DNA of 42,271 nt from JAKSSE01 sp045597645 (GTDB lineage Bacteria > Bacillota > Clostridia > Lachnospirales > Lachnospiraceae): NCBI GenBank assembly GCA_045597645.1, contig JAZLKM010000019.1:1-42271 (forward strand). The letters run 5' to 3'. Of the stretch, positions 15,767 to 24,331 are shown in pieces; within the stretch, counting starts at the first letter, position 1, and the number at the start of each line of letters is the position of its first letter. The notes under the pieces are model-generated. The model saw only the letters and a list, made by a program, of their open reading frames with translations, was not told the DNA's origin and ran no database searches. The translations under genes and the position numbers were made by a program.

Positions 15767-17263
15767 CTATCTGATTGTAAAATCAGAAAATTTTGCGCTT
15801 CCACCTTCTCCAATCGTGGAATATATAAACAATCCAAACCTCGCTCCTGTAAAATGATCTAATCTAAATCCGAGCTTGTGAGGTGTGCCAAGGGGCTTCC
15901 ACTCTTTTCCATCTGTTGTATACGAAAATCTTGCCTCGTCCTGCATCCTTTCAAAGTCTGCATCTACTTTTAGACGAATTTTCGAGCACTCCATCAGCTC
16001 CTGCAACCCAGTTTCTATCTCATCAGAAGTATCTAGCTTTCTTTCTCTTGTAACTAAGTAGTACTTTCTATCCCTCTTTGTGACTGCTATGAATCCATAA
16101 GCACCCTGCAAGACACATAGCCCCGCATAATCCCCTTCATTTACATCAGAAAAATCTATGCTGATTTCTCCGGTACAAGCTGGATAGGCCATACGCTGGG
16201 TCAGTGTATTTTGCGCCTGGACGACGCTTTTGCTAACTTTTCCTGTAGTTATGTTAACCTCTCCTGCACATGCATCGTGCTCTATCAGCTCCTTACGCGG
16301 CTCATGATTATATTGCCAGCAATCCTGCCAATCGCCTTTAAAATCATCACTTCTTATTAACGACTTATACTCATATCCAGGCTTTTCCTCTGGAACGTCG
16401 AACTCCTCTGGAATTCTCCCATCCACTCCTATCACAGGAAAATCATCCTCCCAGTGCATAGGCATAAGGATAGGCATGCGTCCCACTGCACCACTGTCTT
16501 GGAATAAAATGGCATACCAATCACCTTCTGGCGTATCAACTATCGCTCCCTGCGCGACTCCCTGATCACAATACCCTCTGTCATCCTGCAATATATCCCT
16601 GCCTACATATTCACCATCCACACTATCTGCTACATAGCATGCCTCTGTTCTGAACCATCTTTCCTCCAGAGAATGTATAAAGAAGAGATAGTATTTTCCA
16701 TTTATTTTATAAAAATGCGTGCCTTCATATCCAAGACTTGTGGCATCACTATCCTTTACTACAAGCTTATGTAAACCGCCTGGCTTAACTCCAGATAAAT
16801 CTGCCTTAAGCTCTGTGATATATATTTCTCTATTTCCATAGGCTATATATACCCTGTCGTCATCATCGAATAATAATGAGCAATCATGAAAAAACTCACC
16901 TTCTATTACCTGCTTATTCCAAGGTCCCTCTATAGCATTCGATGTATACAAATATGTTCTATGAGTATCATTTGCCACAAAACATATATAAAATGTACCT
17001 TTGTGGTATCGCAAGCTTGCTGCCCACATACCACAGGCATAAATATTCTTGTCATCTTCCAGCCGTTGAGCACTAGTTGAATCCAAAGTTTCATACACAT
17101 AACTTGCATGCTCCCAATGGACTAGATCATATGATCGTAATATTTCACATCCTGGCATAAAATACATGGTCGTGTTGACCATATAATATGTATCATTTAC
17201 TCGTATTACATCCGGATCAGGGCAATCCGTCCTAACTATGGGATTAATTAGTTTTTCTTTCAT
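15767..17263 (-). CDS. Glycoside hydrolase family 43 (beta-xylosidase/alpha-L-arabinofuranosidase)
   Basis: The 498 residues lack a signal peptide, implying a cytosolic enzyme. The five-bladed propeller motifs are visible: DCPDPDVIRV (catalytic base Asp16), FHDCSLLFDDD (Asp126) and YEGTHFYK (acid Glu179). Residues from about 305 form a concanavalin-like C-terminal module, as in longer xylan beta-xylosidases (SIDFSDVNEGDYAGL, RFGLFIYS). It should remove xylose or arabinose from short xylo- or arabino-oligosaccharides. It overlaps the GT8 stop codon by four bases (ATGA), so it is translated together with two glycosyltransferases, an unusual partnership. Exact subfamily not determined. Confidence 0.9.
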   Translation of the reverse strand: MKEKLINPIVRTDCPDPDVIRVNDTYYMVNTTMYFMPGCEILRSYDLVHWEHASYVYETLDSTSAQRLEDDKNIYACGMWAASLRYHKGTFYICFVANDTHRTYLYTSNAIEGPWNKQVIEGEFFHDCSLLFDDDDRVYIAYGNREIYITELKADLSGVKPGGLHKLVVKDSDATSLGYEGTHFYKINGKYYLFFIHSLEERWFRTEACYVADSVDGEYVGRDILQDDRGYCDQGVAQGAIVDTPEGDWYAILFQDSGAVGRMPILMPMHWEDDFPVIGVDGRIPEEFDVPEEKPGYEYKSLIRSDDFKGDWQDCWQYNHEPRKELIEHDACAGEVNITTGKVSKSVVQAQNTLTQRMAYPACTGEISIDFSDVNEGDYAGLCVLQGAYGFIAVTKRDRKYYLVTRERKLDTSDEIETGLQELMECSKIRLKVDADFERMQDEARFSYTTDGKEWKPLGTPHKLGFRLDHFTGARFGLFIYSTIGEGGSAKFSDFTIR

Positions 17264-18279
17264 CTGTTCTGACCTACTAGCTTTTCTATTAACTCCTTGC
17301 TCTCTTCCATCATTTGAACTAAGTTGGCATTTAGTCCCTTCAATCTGTCATTTTCAGCTCGTGCTTCTTCTAACTGATATGTTAAGTACTTTATTTCATT
17401 TGTAGAGCTATAATTTGCATATAGCTCTGACATTAATATTTCTTCTGTTAGTTCATAGTAATAAGGGGTTTGTCTTGCATAATCCCACCACACCAGCTCT
17501 ATGTCTGTTCTCAGATTGCTTTTCGACCATGGCTTTGGTCCCATAAAATGCAATATTACGGACTCAGACTCCTTATATTTGCTGTAATTTACGCCCCTGT
17601 TGTACGAAAGTCTTGCCGGTGTGTTATAGATTTCTCTCTCCACTATCTTAACGTCTCTGGCAAATAGATAATTTAGCAAGTCTTGATCTGGCGCTCGTAG
17701 CAAATCCTTCTTTTCACTTATGGTCCTAACAAAATCTGCCACCGTAAGCGTTTCTCTTATCTTTGACGCATTCATTAACAGTACACCACTGTTAAAGTAA
17801 GTATACGGCCTTCCCATGTCAGCTTCGTCCCAGCTGGCTTTTATATCCCCTAACAGAATCTCCTGAGTTTGATCTAATACACTGTTATTCACATCACAGG
17901 TCGCTATTAAGCTGTTTCCTTCAAAGTTCATATCATAAAGCTTTGAAAGGTCACCATTTACCACTATATCTACGTCTAAGTACAGTATTCTCTCTTCATT
18001 TTCCAGCAAATACGGCAGGAAAATTCTGTCATATACTTCTATTGGCCACTTGTCGTTTGTCATAGATTCTTGCGGTAGCATATCTGAAGTTATACACAAA
18101 AAATGTAAGCTCTGCTGATATCTAATAGCAAGGTCTCTCAATGGTGACATTTTCTCTTCAGTGATGCCGTGATGTAACACATACACATTGAGTGTCTCCC
18201 TGTTGTTTTCAAACAACGAGGTTAACATAACATATGCGTATTTAATATAATTTTCTGTTATTGCTATACCAATATTCAT
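17260..18279 (-). CDS. Glycosyltransferase family 8
   Basis: The protein has 339 residues. It begins MNIGIAITENYIKYAYVMLTSL and has the GT8 metal-binding DVD (102-104) in ILYLDVDIVVNGDL, then YFNSGVLLMN and DQDLLNYLF. GT8 enzymes transfer galactose, glucose or GalNAc from UDP-sugars onto lipopolysaccharide-like, teichoic acid or protein acceptors. The last 45 residues form a charged coiled coil that may bind the neighbouring glycosyltransferase. It starts seven bases after the 707-residue glycosyltransferase gene and overlaps GH43. Confidence 0.9.
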   Translation of the reverse strand: MNIGIAITENYIKYAYVMLTSLFENNRETLNVYVLHHGITEEKMSPLRDLAIRYQQSLHFLCITSDMLPQESMTNDKWPIEVYDRIFLPYLLENEERILYLDVDIVVNGDLSKLYDMNFEGNSLIATCDVNNSVLDQTQEILLGDIKASWDEADMGRPYTYFNSGVLLMNASKIRETLTVADFVRTISEKKDLLRAPDQDLLNYLFARDVKIVEREIYNTPARLSYNRGVNYSKYKESESVILHFMGPKPWSKSNLRTDIELVWWDYARQTPYYYELTEEILMSELYANYSSTNEIKYLTYQLEEARAENDRLKGLNANLVQMMEESKELIEKLVGQNR

Positions 18280-18286
18280 TTCTTAC

Positions 18287-20410
18287 CTATACATTTGAAA
18301 AATCAGCAATTATTTGTTCGTAGAATGTAGAGGACAATCCTTCATTCTTTACCTTATCTCCCCCACTTACCTCATTATTATATTTGTTCTTTACAGGTAC
18401 TCTTCGCCCCTTTCCAGCTTTGTACCACATATACTCCATGTCTAGGTGCCCTATATCTATAGCCTGTCTTTCCTCTTTTGACAAGTCATATGCTAATACT
18501 CCTGCACATGGACCTATTGCCAACAGGAAAAGTGCATCCTTTGGTGCCTGCATACAGGCTTCATAAATTTCATTGTACCTATCATATGTACTAGTTGGAG
18601 GTCCTTCTATTCGCCGTATAGATGCTGCATTTTCAAAATAATCATTTCCAACACCTAATCGTGTCTCTGCTCCTTCAACAAATATAACATCTCTGCCTTC
18701 CCATAGCTGCCGTAACGAGTCTGCCCTTTTTTGAGCAGCATCTGTCAAATTATCCTTATGCCACACATAGAAACGCGTGATATTTGTATTTGAATATACT
18801 TTGTCCCTTGGAATGAGCAATTCAAGGCCCTTTCTATGAGAATATGTATATTCATGCATAACATTGGCAGCATAATCATAGTAATGCGTCAAGTCACCGG
18901 CATTTTCCGCTATTGCTACTAATAGCTTATCATTATCTGTATTCTGGATTACTTCTCTGATTCTTCGTGACAGCTCCAGATCTAGCTTCTGGAATCTAAG
19001 GCCTCGCTCTTCCAGTGCCAGTGTATATTCTCCATCTCCAAATCTTGCCATAGAATATCCCTGCAACAGAAGCTCTATTGTCTCCTCATCACTTCTAATA
19101 TTGTGGCAGGGCTGCTTTTCTGCCTTAACATAATAGTTATCAACCCAGAAGATCTCCTCTGAAGTTGCATTTACCAGACGCTTTGCCTCATGCATAAATT
19201 CAACTTCGTTTTCATCCGGATCATATCTGTCAGTATCTATGTCTGTAACCATTAATCCTGACATCTCGGTTTCTGTGATAATACTTTCTAACGTAAAAGC
19301 TGCTGTAGCTTCGTCAAAAGAACCACTTGTAAACATCTGATGTAAAGTCTTTATACCTACGGCATTTTTGGCCTTAAATAATAGCTTTCCATCAGCTGCC
19401 AGCAATTTTTCGTACTTTTTGAAGAGCTCTCTTGTCTCCTCATTATACTTGCTATATCCACATGTAATAATGTAATCGTAGCCCTTTGGCGGCATGTCCA
19501 CACGATCAACATTTGGATATATTCTCTTAACACCATCATGTCCCAGGCTTATATACGACAGCTTCTTGTTTCCTTCTATTCCATAGAATAACGCATTTGG
19601 ATATAAGGCTCTTATCTGACAGATAACCTCTCCTGTGCTGCAATTGTCGATAAGGACAGTAAACTCGTCATCTTTTTTTGCTGAAATGAATGACAGCAGC
19701 TTGTCATCTAATATCTCAACAATTTTCCTGCTGCCCCATAGCTCATATAGTCTATCTCTATCGCAATCCGGACCATATTTGCTGCAATACTTATCAGAGG
19801 TTTTAGTGACACCATATTTTCCCACATTTGGAGTGGTATACATCTTGTACCCCTTTTTCATACCAGTAAATGCATAATCCGTTAATGCATTTTCCGGCAG
19901 CATAAGAAGGTTGTCCACATCACCTGCCGACTCTAACCATCCTGCTGAAAAGAATATTCCTTCGCTATAATTTCCAACGCAAGCCTCCGCCAGCCTTTCT
20001 TCTGACTGCATCACCTGGTCTTTCGCCTCCTCATAGGTCATGGCTGTATTGTCATAATTATGGAAAACCAGACCACCAACTGCTTCCTTTTTCTGAATAA
20101 TGCTCTCTGCTGCTGATATCGCATTTGGCAGCAAGAACGAGCTGGCATTAATCACCACCAGATTTTGCCCCTGAGTCATAAATACATTCTTAATAACATT
20201 GATTATGTCGCCATATGAATCCTGGTATCCGCAAATAAGATAATCCAAATCTTCCTGCTCTAAAAGGTAGCTGTCCAAGCCATCCTCGCCGTCTATGCTC
20301 ACTATTATCAAATCTTCTCTGGCGTACTCGTTTAACACCTGCATATGCTTCAGCTGCAGCTCCACATCTTTATATTGATTTTCCGCAATAATCGCTATCT
20401 TTGTAGACAT
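18287..20410 (-). CDS. Multidomain glycosyltransferase with GT-D (DUF1792) C-terminal domain
   Basis: The protein has 707 residues. The C-terminal part (about 438-690) matches the GT-D fold of DUF1792/SP_1767-type glycosyltransferases: ARFGDGE with the DxE motif Asp459/Glu461, then LFLLAIGPCAGVLAYDL and IDIGHLDMEYMWYKAG. Residues about 248-430 look like a Rossmann methyltransferase-like domain (LIDNCSTGEV, FYGIEGN, YDYIITCGYSKYNEETRELFKKYEKLLAADGKLLF). Residues 1-230 resemble a GT-A-like domain without a clear DxD. In streptococci GT-D enzymes extend O-glycans on serine-rich adhesins; here the acceptor is unknown. First gene of the operon with GT8 and GH43; ribosome site GGAGGG. The domain limits are my reading. 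Confidence 0.75.
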   Translation of the reverse strand: MSTKIAIIAENQYKDVELQLKHMQVLNEYAREDLIIVSIDGEDGLDSYLLEQEDLDYLICGYQDSYGDIINVIKNVFMTQGQNLVVINASSFLLPNAISAAESIIQKKEAVGGLVFHNYDNTAMTYEEAKDQVMQSEERLAEACVGNYSEGIFFSAGWLESAGDVDNLLMLPENALTDYAFTGMKKGYKMYTTPNVGKYGVTKTSDKYCSKYGPDCDRDRLYELWGSRKIVEILDDKLLSFISAKKDDEFTVLIDNCSTGEVICQIRALYPNALFYGIEGNKKLSYISLGHDGVKRIYPNVDRVDMPPKGYDYIITCGYSKYNEETRELFKKYEKLLAADGKLLFKAKNAVGIKTLHQMFTSGSFDEATAAFTLESIITETEMSGLMVTDIDTDRYDPDENEVEFMHEAKRLVNATSEEIFWVDNYYVKAEKQPCHNIRSDEETIELLLQGYSMARFGDGEYTLALEERGLRFQKLDLELSRRIREVIQNTDNDKLLVAIAENAGDLTHYYDYAANVMHEYTYSHRKGLELLIPRDKVYSNTNITRFYVWHKDNLTDAAQKRADSLRQLWEGRDVIFVEGAETRLGVGNDYFENAASIRRIEGPPTSTYDRYNEIYEACMQAPKDALFLLAIGPCAGVLAYDLSKEERQAIDIGHLDMEYMWYKAGKGRRVPVKNKYNNEVSGGDKVKNEGLSSTFYEQIIADFSNV

Positions 20411-20427
20411 ATTTGCCCTCCATACAC

Positions 20428-20477
20428 AAAAGCTACCCCAGAGCTAAAGCACAGGTGATATCTTTTTATTCTTTATA
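20428..20477 (+). repeat. 50-base dispersed element, copy 2
   Basis: It starts AAAAGCTACCCCAG and ends GATATCTTTTTATT plus CTTTATA, 44 of 50 bases identical to copy 1 at 12368. It sits 17 bases upstream of the 707-residue glycosyltransferase start (minus strand) and 40 bases upstream of the MarR promoter (plus strand). It is listed on the strand that gives both copies the same position relative to a downstream plus-strand gene. Confidence 0.75.
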
Positions 20478-20514
20478 ATTGTACTATAAATAAATCAATC
20501 TTCATACTTGCATT

Positions 20515-20532
20515 TTGTTGACAAGTCAACAA
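20515..20532. promoter_or_regulatory. MarR operator palindrome over the -35 box
   Basis: TTGTTGACAAGTCAACAA is made of two 8-base arms (TTGTTGAC / GTCAACAA) around AA. It covers the -35 hexamer of the promoter that drives the marR-like gene, an arrangement typical of autorepression. Confidence 0.75.
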
Positions 20533-20546
20533 ATCTAATCTATACT
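20518..20546 (+). promoter_or_regulatory. Promoter of the marR-adh-aldh-HAD operon
   Basis: TTGACA (20518-20523) and TATACT (20541-20546) are spaced by 17 bases, followed by AAAAGGAG and the ATG at 20571. Confidence 0.8.
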
Positions 20547-20570
20547 CTCCTCGTTAAAAGGAGTATCTCT

Positions 20571-21023
20571 ATGGACAAATTTACTATCTTTACTCAGCAA
20601 ATATCCAGGCTAAATAAGCTGCTTACGCAGATTAAGACAGATGGAATGGAGCCTCTTGGTTTAAAAGCTGTTCATGCACAGCTCATATATCAGCTTCACT
20701 TGACTCCGGGGCAGAAATTTTCCGAGCTTAAAAAAAATTGTGACAGCGACGCAGCCCTCATCTCAAGGGCACTAAAAGAACTCTGCGCCAGCGAAAATGT
20801 CATAAGACATGGCGATGCTACAAAATATAACGCTACCTATTCTTTGTCCTCAAAGGGTGAAGAGTCCTGTCGGTACATTAGAGCTGTCGTTAAAGCCGTT
20901 ATAAATCAGGCAGACGCAGGTATTAGTGATGATGATCTCGACACATTTTACTCTGTACTGCTACGAATAATTTCAAATTTTGAAAATATGAATATTGCCA
21001 CTATCATTAAGGAGGTTTCATGA
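20571..21023 (+). CDS. MarR family transcriptional regulator
   Basis: The protein has 150 residues from the ATG at 20571, preceded by AAAAGGAG. A longer frame to 20508 would cover the promoter, so it is rejected. The winged helix reads FSELKKNCDSDAALISRALKELCASENVIRHGDATKYNATYSLSSKGEE. MarR proteins are usually repressors released by aromatic or aldehyde-like ligands. The palindrome over the -35 box of its own promoter implies autoregulation and control of the downstream dehydrogenases. The stop codon overlaps the next start (ATGA). Confidence 0.85.
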   Translation: MDKFTIFTQQISRLNKLLTQIKTDGMEPLGLKAVHAQLIYQLHLTPGQKFSELKKNCDSDAALISRALKELCASENVIRHGDATKYNATYSLSSKGEESCRYIRAVVKAVINQADAGISDDDLDTFYSVLLRIISNFENMNIATIIKEVS

Positions 21024-22228
21024 ATCCGTTTTTTGCCATTTATTGTAGAATTTTCCAGAAGATTTTTCATATTGCGCTTCCTATCCTTCCCTACAGAAAG
21101 CCAAAATTGCTTCATTCTAACGATGAGACTATCGCTCTGTTGCATAAAAAGCATATAAAAAGCGTTCTAATAGTTACCGACCAAGCTATTCGTGGGCTTA
21201 AGATTACTGCTCCACTAGAGGATGCACTAGCCGAAGCTGATATAAAGGCTGCGATATATGATGGAACGCATCCCAATCCTACAAGTGAAGACGTAGAAGC
21301 TGCTGCCAGCCTGTACCGTGCTAATGAGTGCAAGGCAATAATAGGCTTTGGCGGCGGATCTGCTATGGATTGTGCAAAGGCTTGCGGCGTTAGAATCGCT
21401 AAGCCTAACACTCCTTTGAAAAAGTTGGGAGGCATCCTCAAAGTATGGCGTCCTCTGCCACTACTGATTGCTGTTCCTACAACTGCAGGAACAGGTAGCG
21501 AGACTACTCTTGCTGCTGTCATTGTTGACAGTGAGACCAGGCATAAATACTGCATTAATTCTTTTCCTCTTATTCCTAAATATGCCTTGCTCGACCCAAA
21601 TTGCACCAGGCTTTTGCCTGCAAAGCTCACCGCCACTACAGGTCTCGACGCACTAACTCATGCCGTTGAAGCCTACATCGGAAGGAGTACGACAAAAGAA
21701 ACTCGTTACTACGCAACAGAAGCAGTCTCCTTGATTTTCAAGTACCTACCTGTGTCAGTTAAAGATGGTAACGATTTAGAGGCCAGAAAGCAGATGCTAC
21801 ACGCTGCATATTATGCCGGAAATGCCTTTACCCGTAGCTATGTGGGTTATGTACATGCAATAGCGCACTCCCTTGGTGGAAAGTATGACATTCCTCACGG
21901 CTTAGCCAACTCTATACTTCTTCCTGTATTGCTTGAAGAGTATGGCTCAAAGATATACGTTAAGCTGCACGAGCTGGCTACCGTTGCCGGGCTTGCAAAG
22001 TCGGAGGATGACGACAAAGCTGCTGCAACAGCATTTATAGATGCTATCAAGGATATGAAAAAGGATTTTGGTATCGGAGAAAAATTCCCTGAAATCCAAG
22101 AAGAGGATATACGCGAGCTTGCAAAGACTGCATCTAAGGAAGCAAATCCTCTTTACCCTGTCCCAGTTCTTATGGGAGCCTGGCAGCTTGAAAAAATATA
22201 TAGGATGGTAAAAGATAATGGATGCTAA
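21020..22228 (+). CDS. Iron-containing alcohol dehydrogenase
   Basis: The protein has 402 residues. The N-terminal extension MNPFFAIYCRIFQKIFHIALPILPY is characteristic of one Fe-ADH subgroup. GFGGGSAMDCAK (109-120) binds NAD(P)H; metal ligands are Asp210, His214, His279 and His293 (GLDALTHAVEAY, VHAIAHSLGGKYDIPHG). It interconverts an alcohol and an aldehyde. Its pairing with an aldehyde dehydrogenase under one MarR regulator suggests aldehyde detoxification or an alcohol-to-acid pathway. It overlaps MarR by four and ALDH by eleven bases. The specific substrate is unknown. Confidence 0.9.
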   Translation: MNPFFAIYCRIFQKIFHIALPILPYRKPKLLHSNDETIALLHKKHIKSVLIVTDQAIRGLKITAPLEDALAEADIKAAIYDGTHPNPTSEDVEAAASLYRANECKAIIGFGGGSAMDCAKACGVRIAKPNTPLKKLGGILKVWRPLPLLIAVPTTAGTGSETTLAAVIVDSETRHKYCINSFPLIPKYALLDPNCTRLLPAKLTATTGLDALTHAVEAYIGRSTTKETRYYATEAVSLIFKYLPVSVKDGNDLEARKQMLHAAYYAGNAFTRSYVGYVHAIAHSLGGKYDIPHGLANSILLPVLLEEYGSKIYVKLHELATVAGLAKSEDDDKAAATAFIDAIKDMKKDFGIGEKFPEIQEEDIRELAKTASKEANPLYPVPVLMGAWQLEKIYRMVKDNGC

Positions 22229-23597
22229 TGAAATCAAAGCTTTAGTTGAAAAACAGCACGCTTTCTTTAATACCGGCGCTACTTTAGCACCATCATACAG
22301 AATTAATGCTCTTAAGCGTCTTAGAGCAGCTCTCGATGAAATGGAGCCTGAAATAAATGCCGCCATAAAGCTCGATCTGGGAAAAAGTGCTTTTGAGAGT
22401 TATATGTGCGAGACCGGTATGACTCGAGCTGAAGTCAGCTGGATGATCAAGCACACCCGTGCTTTATCAAGAGAGCGACACGTAGCAACACCTATAGCAC
22501 AACTTGCTTCTAGAAGCTTTAGAAAACCTAGCCCTATGGGCGTTGTTCTCATCATGAGTCCTTGGAACTACCCATTAATGCTGGCCCTTGAACCTCTCAC
22601 TGATGCAATTGCTGCTGGAAATACGGTAATACTAAAGCCCAGTGCTTATTCACCCAATGTCAGTGCTGTACTAGAAAAGCTGATAAAAAAAGTCTTCTCT
22701 GAGGAGTATGTTGCTATTGTTACTGGCGGCAGAGCAGAGAATCAGGCTCTTTTAGATGAAAGATTTGACAAAATATTTTTCACCGGCAGTCAAGCTGTAG
22801 GCAAGGAAGTAATGGCAAAGGCTAGTAGATATCTCACTCCTGTTGTCCTTGAGCTAGGTGGTAAGAGTCCTTGTATCATAGACGAGACTGCTAACATTAA
22901 GCTTTCTGCAAGGCGTATCGTATTTGGAAAGTTTCTAAACTGTGGCCAAACTTGTGTTGCTCCAGACTATTTTTTAGTAGACAGCAAAATACATGACAAG
23001 CTTGTGGAAGAGCTTAAAAAGGAGATAGTAAGGCAATTTGGTGCTTCTCCTTTAGATAATGAAAATTACGGCAAGATAATAAATCAAAAACATTTTGATA
23101 GAGTATGCGGTCTAATGCAAAGTGGAACCATAGTACATGGTGGTAAGACTGACGCTACCTCTCTTCGCATAGAACCCACTATTCTAGATAACGTGAGCTG
23201 GAAAGATCCTGTTATGCAGGAAGAAATATTTGGCCCACTATTGCCTATCATCACGTTCAATAGCCTTGGCGAAGTAATTGATAATATAAATTCACATGCT
23301 AAACCATTGGCTTTATACATCTTTTCCTCCTCAAAGGCCAACCAAAGGCGTATTCTCTCTAGCTGCGCCTTTGGTGGTGGCTGTATAAACGATACCATTA
23401 TACATCTTGCCACCTCAAACATGCCTTTTGGCGGTGTCGGTGAAAGTGGTATGGGTGGCTACCACGGAAAAGTGGGCTTTGAAACATTCTCACATCTTAA
23501 GAGCATTGTAGACAAAAAGACTTGGATGGATCTGCCCATGAGGTATCAACCATATAGAAATATCATGGAGAAAATGATAAGATTGTTCCTACGTTAG
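22218..23597 (+). CDS. Aldehyde dehydrogenase family protein (class 3-like)
   Basis: The protein has 459 residues and oxidises an aldehyde to an acid with NAD(P)+. Family motifs are MSPWNYPLMLALEPL (Asn117), KPSAYSP, FFTGSQAVGK, LELGGKSPC (general base Glu212) and NCGQTCVAPDY (nucleophile Cys246). Its shorter length and the motif set resemble the class 3/YwdH subgroup, which favours medium- to long-chain or aromatic aldehydes. It is translationally coupled to the alcohol dehydrogenase upstream. A C-terminal basic, hydrophobic end (MEKMIRLFLR) might contact the membrane. Confidence 0.92.
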   Translation: MDANEIKALVEKQHAFFNTGATLAPSYRINALKRLRAALDEMEPEINAAIKLDLGKSAFESYMCETGMTRAEVSWMIKHTRALSRERHVATPIAQLASRSFRKPSPMGVVLIMSPWNYPLMLALEPLTDAIAAGNTVILKPSAYSPNVSAVLEKLIKKVFSEEYVAIVTGGRAENQALLDERFDKIFFTGSQAVGKEVMAKASRYLTPVVLELGGKSPCIIDETANIKLSARRIVFGKFLNCGQTCVAPDYFLVDSKIHDKLVEELKKEIVRQFGASPLDNENYGKIINQKHFDRVCGLMQSGTIVHGGKTDATSLRIEPTILDNVSWKDPVMQEEIFGPLLPIITFNSLGEVIDNINSHAKPLALYIFSSSKANQRRILSSCAFGGGCINDTIIHLATSNMPFGGVGESGMGGYHGKVGFETFSHLKSIVDKKTWMDLPMRYQPYRNIMEKMIRLFLR

Positions 23598-23608
23598 AAG
23601 GAGCAGTT

Positions 23609-24295
23609 ATGTATACTACAATATTATGGGACGTAGACGGCACTATAATGAACTTCATCGCTGCAGAAAAAGAGGCTATAAAGGCATGCTTTTTAGCTCT
23701 TGGCATGGGGTCCTGCGATGATGCTGCCGTAGAACGCTATTCAAAAATTAATGTCAAGTATTGGGAGGCTCTAGAGCGCGGCGAGTATACCAAGCCACAG
23801 ATTCTTGTAAAAAGATTCGAGGAATTCTTCGAAACAGAAGGGCTCGATCCTTCTTTGGCTGTCGCTTTTAATGACGAGTACCAGGTAAGGCTCGGGGACA
23901 CTGTCGTCTTTAACGACAATGCTTATGAATTAATCAGCTTTTTCAAGGAAAATGGTCTGCGTCAGTATATATTAACTAATGGCACTAAGGTTGCTCAAGA
24001 CAAAAAGCTATCAGCATCCCATTTATTAGACCTAATTGATGGTGTTTTTATATCTGAGATTGTGGGCGCCGAAAAGCCTTCCGTTGAGCATTTCAATTAC
24101 GTTTTTTCCAATATAGAGGAAAAGGACAAAAGCAAGTTGTTAATGGTCGGAGATTCATTAACTAGCGATATTCAGGGTGCTAACAATGCTAACATCCCTT
24201 GCTGCTGGTATAACCCCGACGGCTTGACTTTATGTAAACCCCTCAGAATCGATCACATTATCTCCAATTTAAACGAACTAAAAGACATTATATAA
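23609..24295 (+). CDS. HAD family hydrolase, YjjG-like nucleotidase
   Basis: The protein has 228 residues. The HAD motifs are WDVDGTIMNF (Asp8, Asp10), YILTNGTK, and GAEKPSVEHFNYVF with VGDSLTSDIQGANNA near the C-terminus. The order and wording match YjjG-type 5'-nucleotidases that remove damaged pyrimidine nucleotides, though other phosphate monoesters are possible. It is the last gene of the MarR operon, twelve bases after the ALDH stop; the ribosome site AAGGAG is clear. Confidence 0.85.
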   Translation: MYTTILWDVDGTIMNFIAAEKEAIKACFLALGMGSCDDAAVERYSKINVKYWEALERGEYTKPQILVKRFEEFFETEGLDPSLAVAFNDEYQVRLGDTVVFNDNAYELISFFKENGLRQYILTNGTKVAQDKKLSASHLLDLIDGVFISEIVGAEKPSVEHFNYVFSNIEEKDKSKLLMVGDSLTSDIQGANNANIPCCWYNPDGLTLCKPLRIDHIISNLNELKDII

Positions 24296-24301
24296 AAATC
24301 A

Positions 24302-24326
24302 AGCTCATCTGCATTACAGATGAGCT
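24302..24326. terminator. Bidirectional terminator between HAD and MATE genes
   Basis: AGCTCATCTG (24302-24311) pairs with CAGATGAGCT (24317-24326) around a 5-base loop. A T-rich run follows on the plus strand, and the A-rich left flank gives T's on the minus strand. Confidence 0.85.
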
Positions 24327-24331
24327 CTTTT

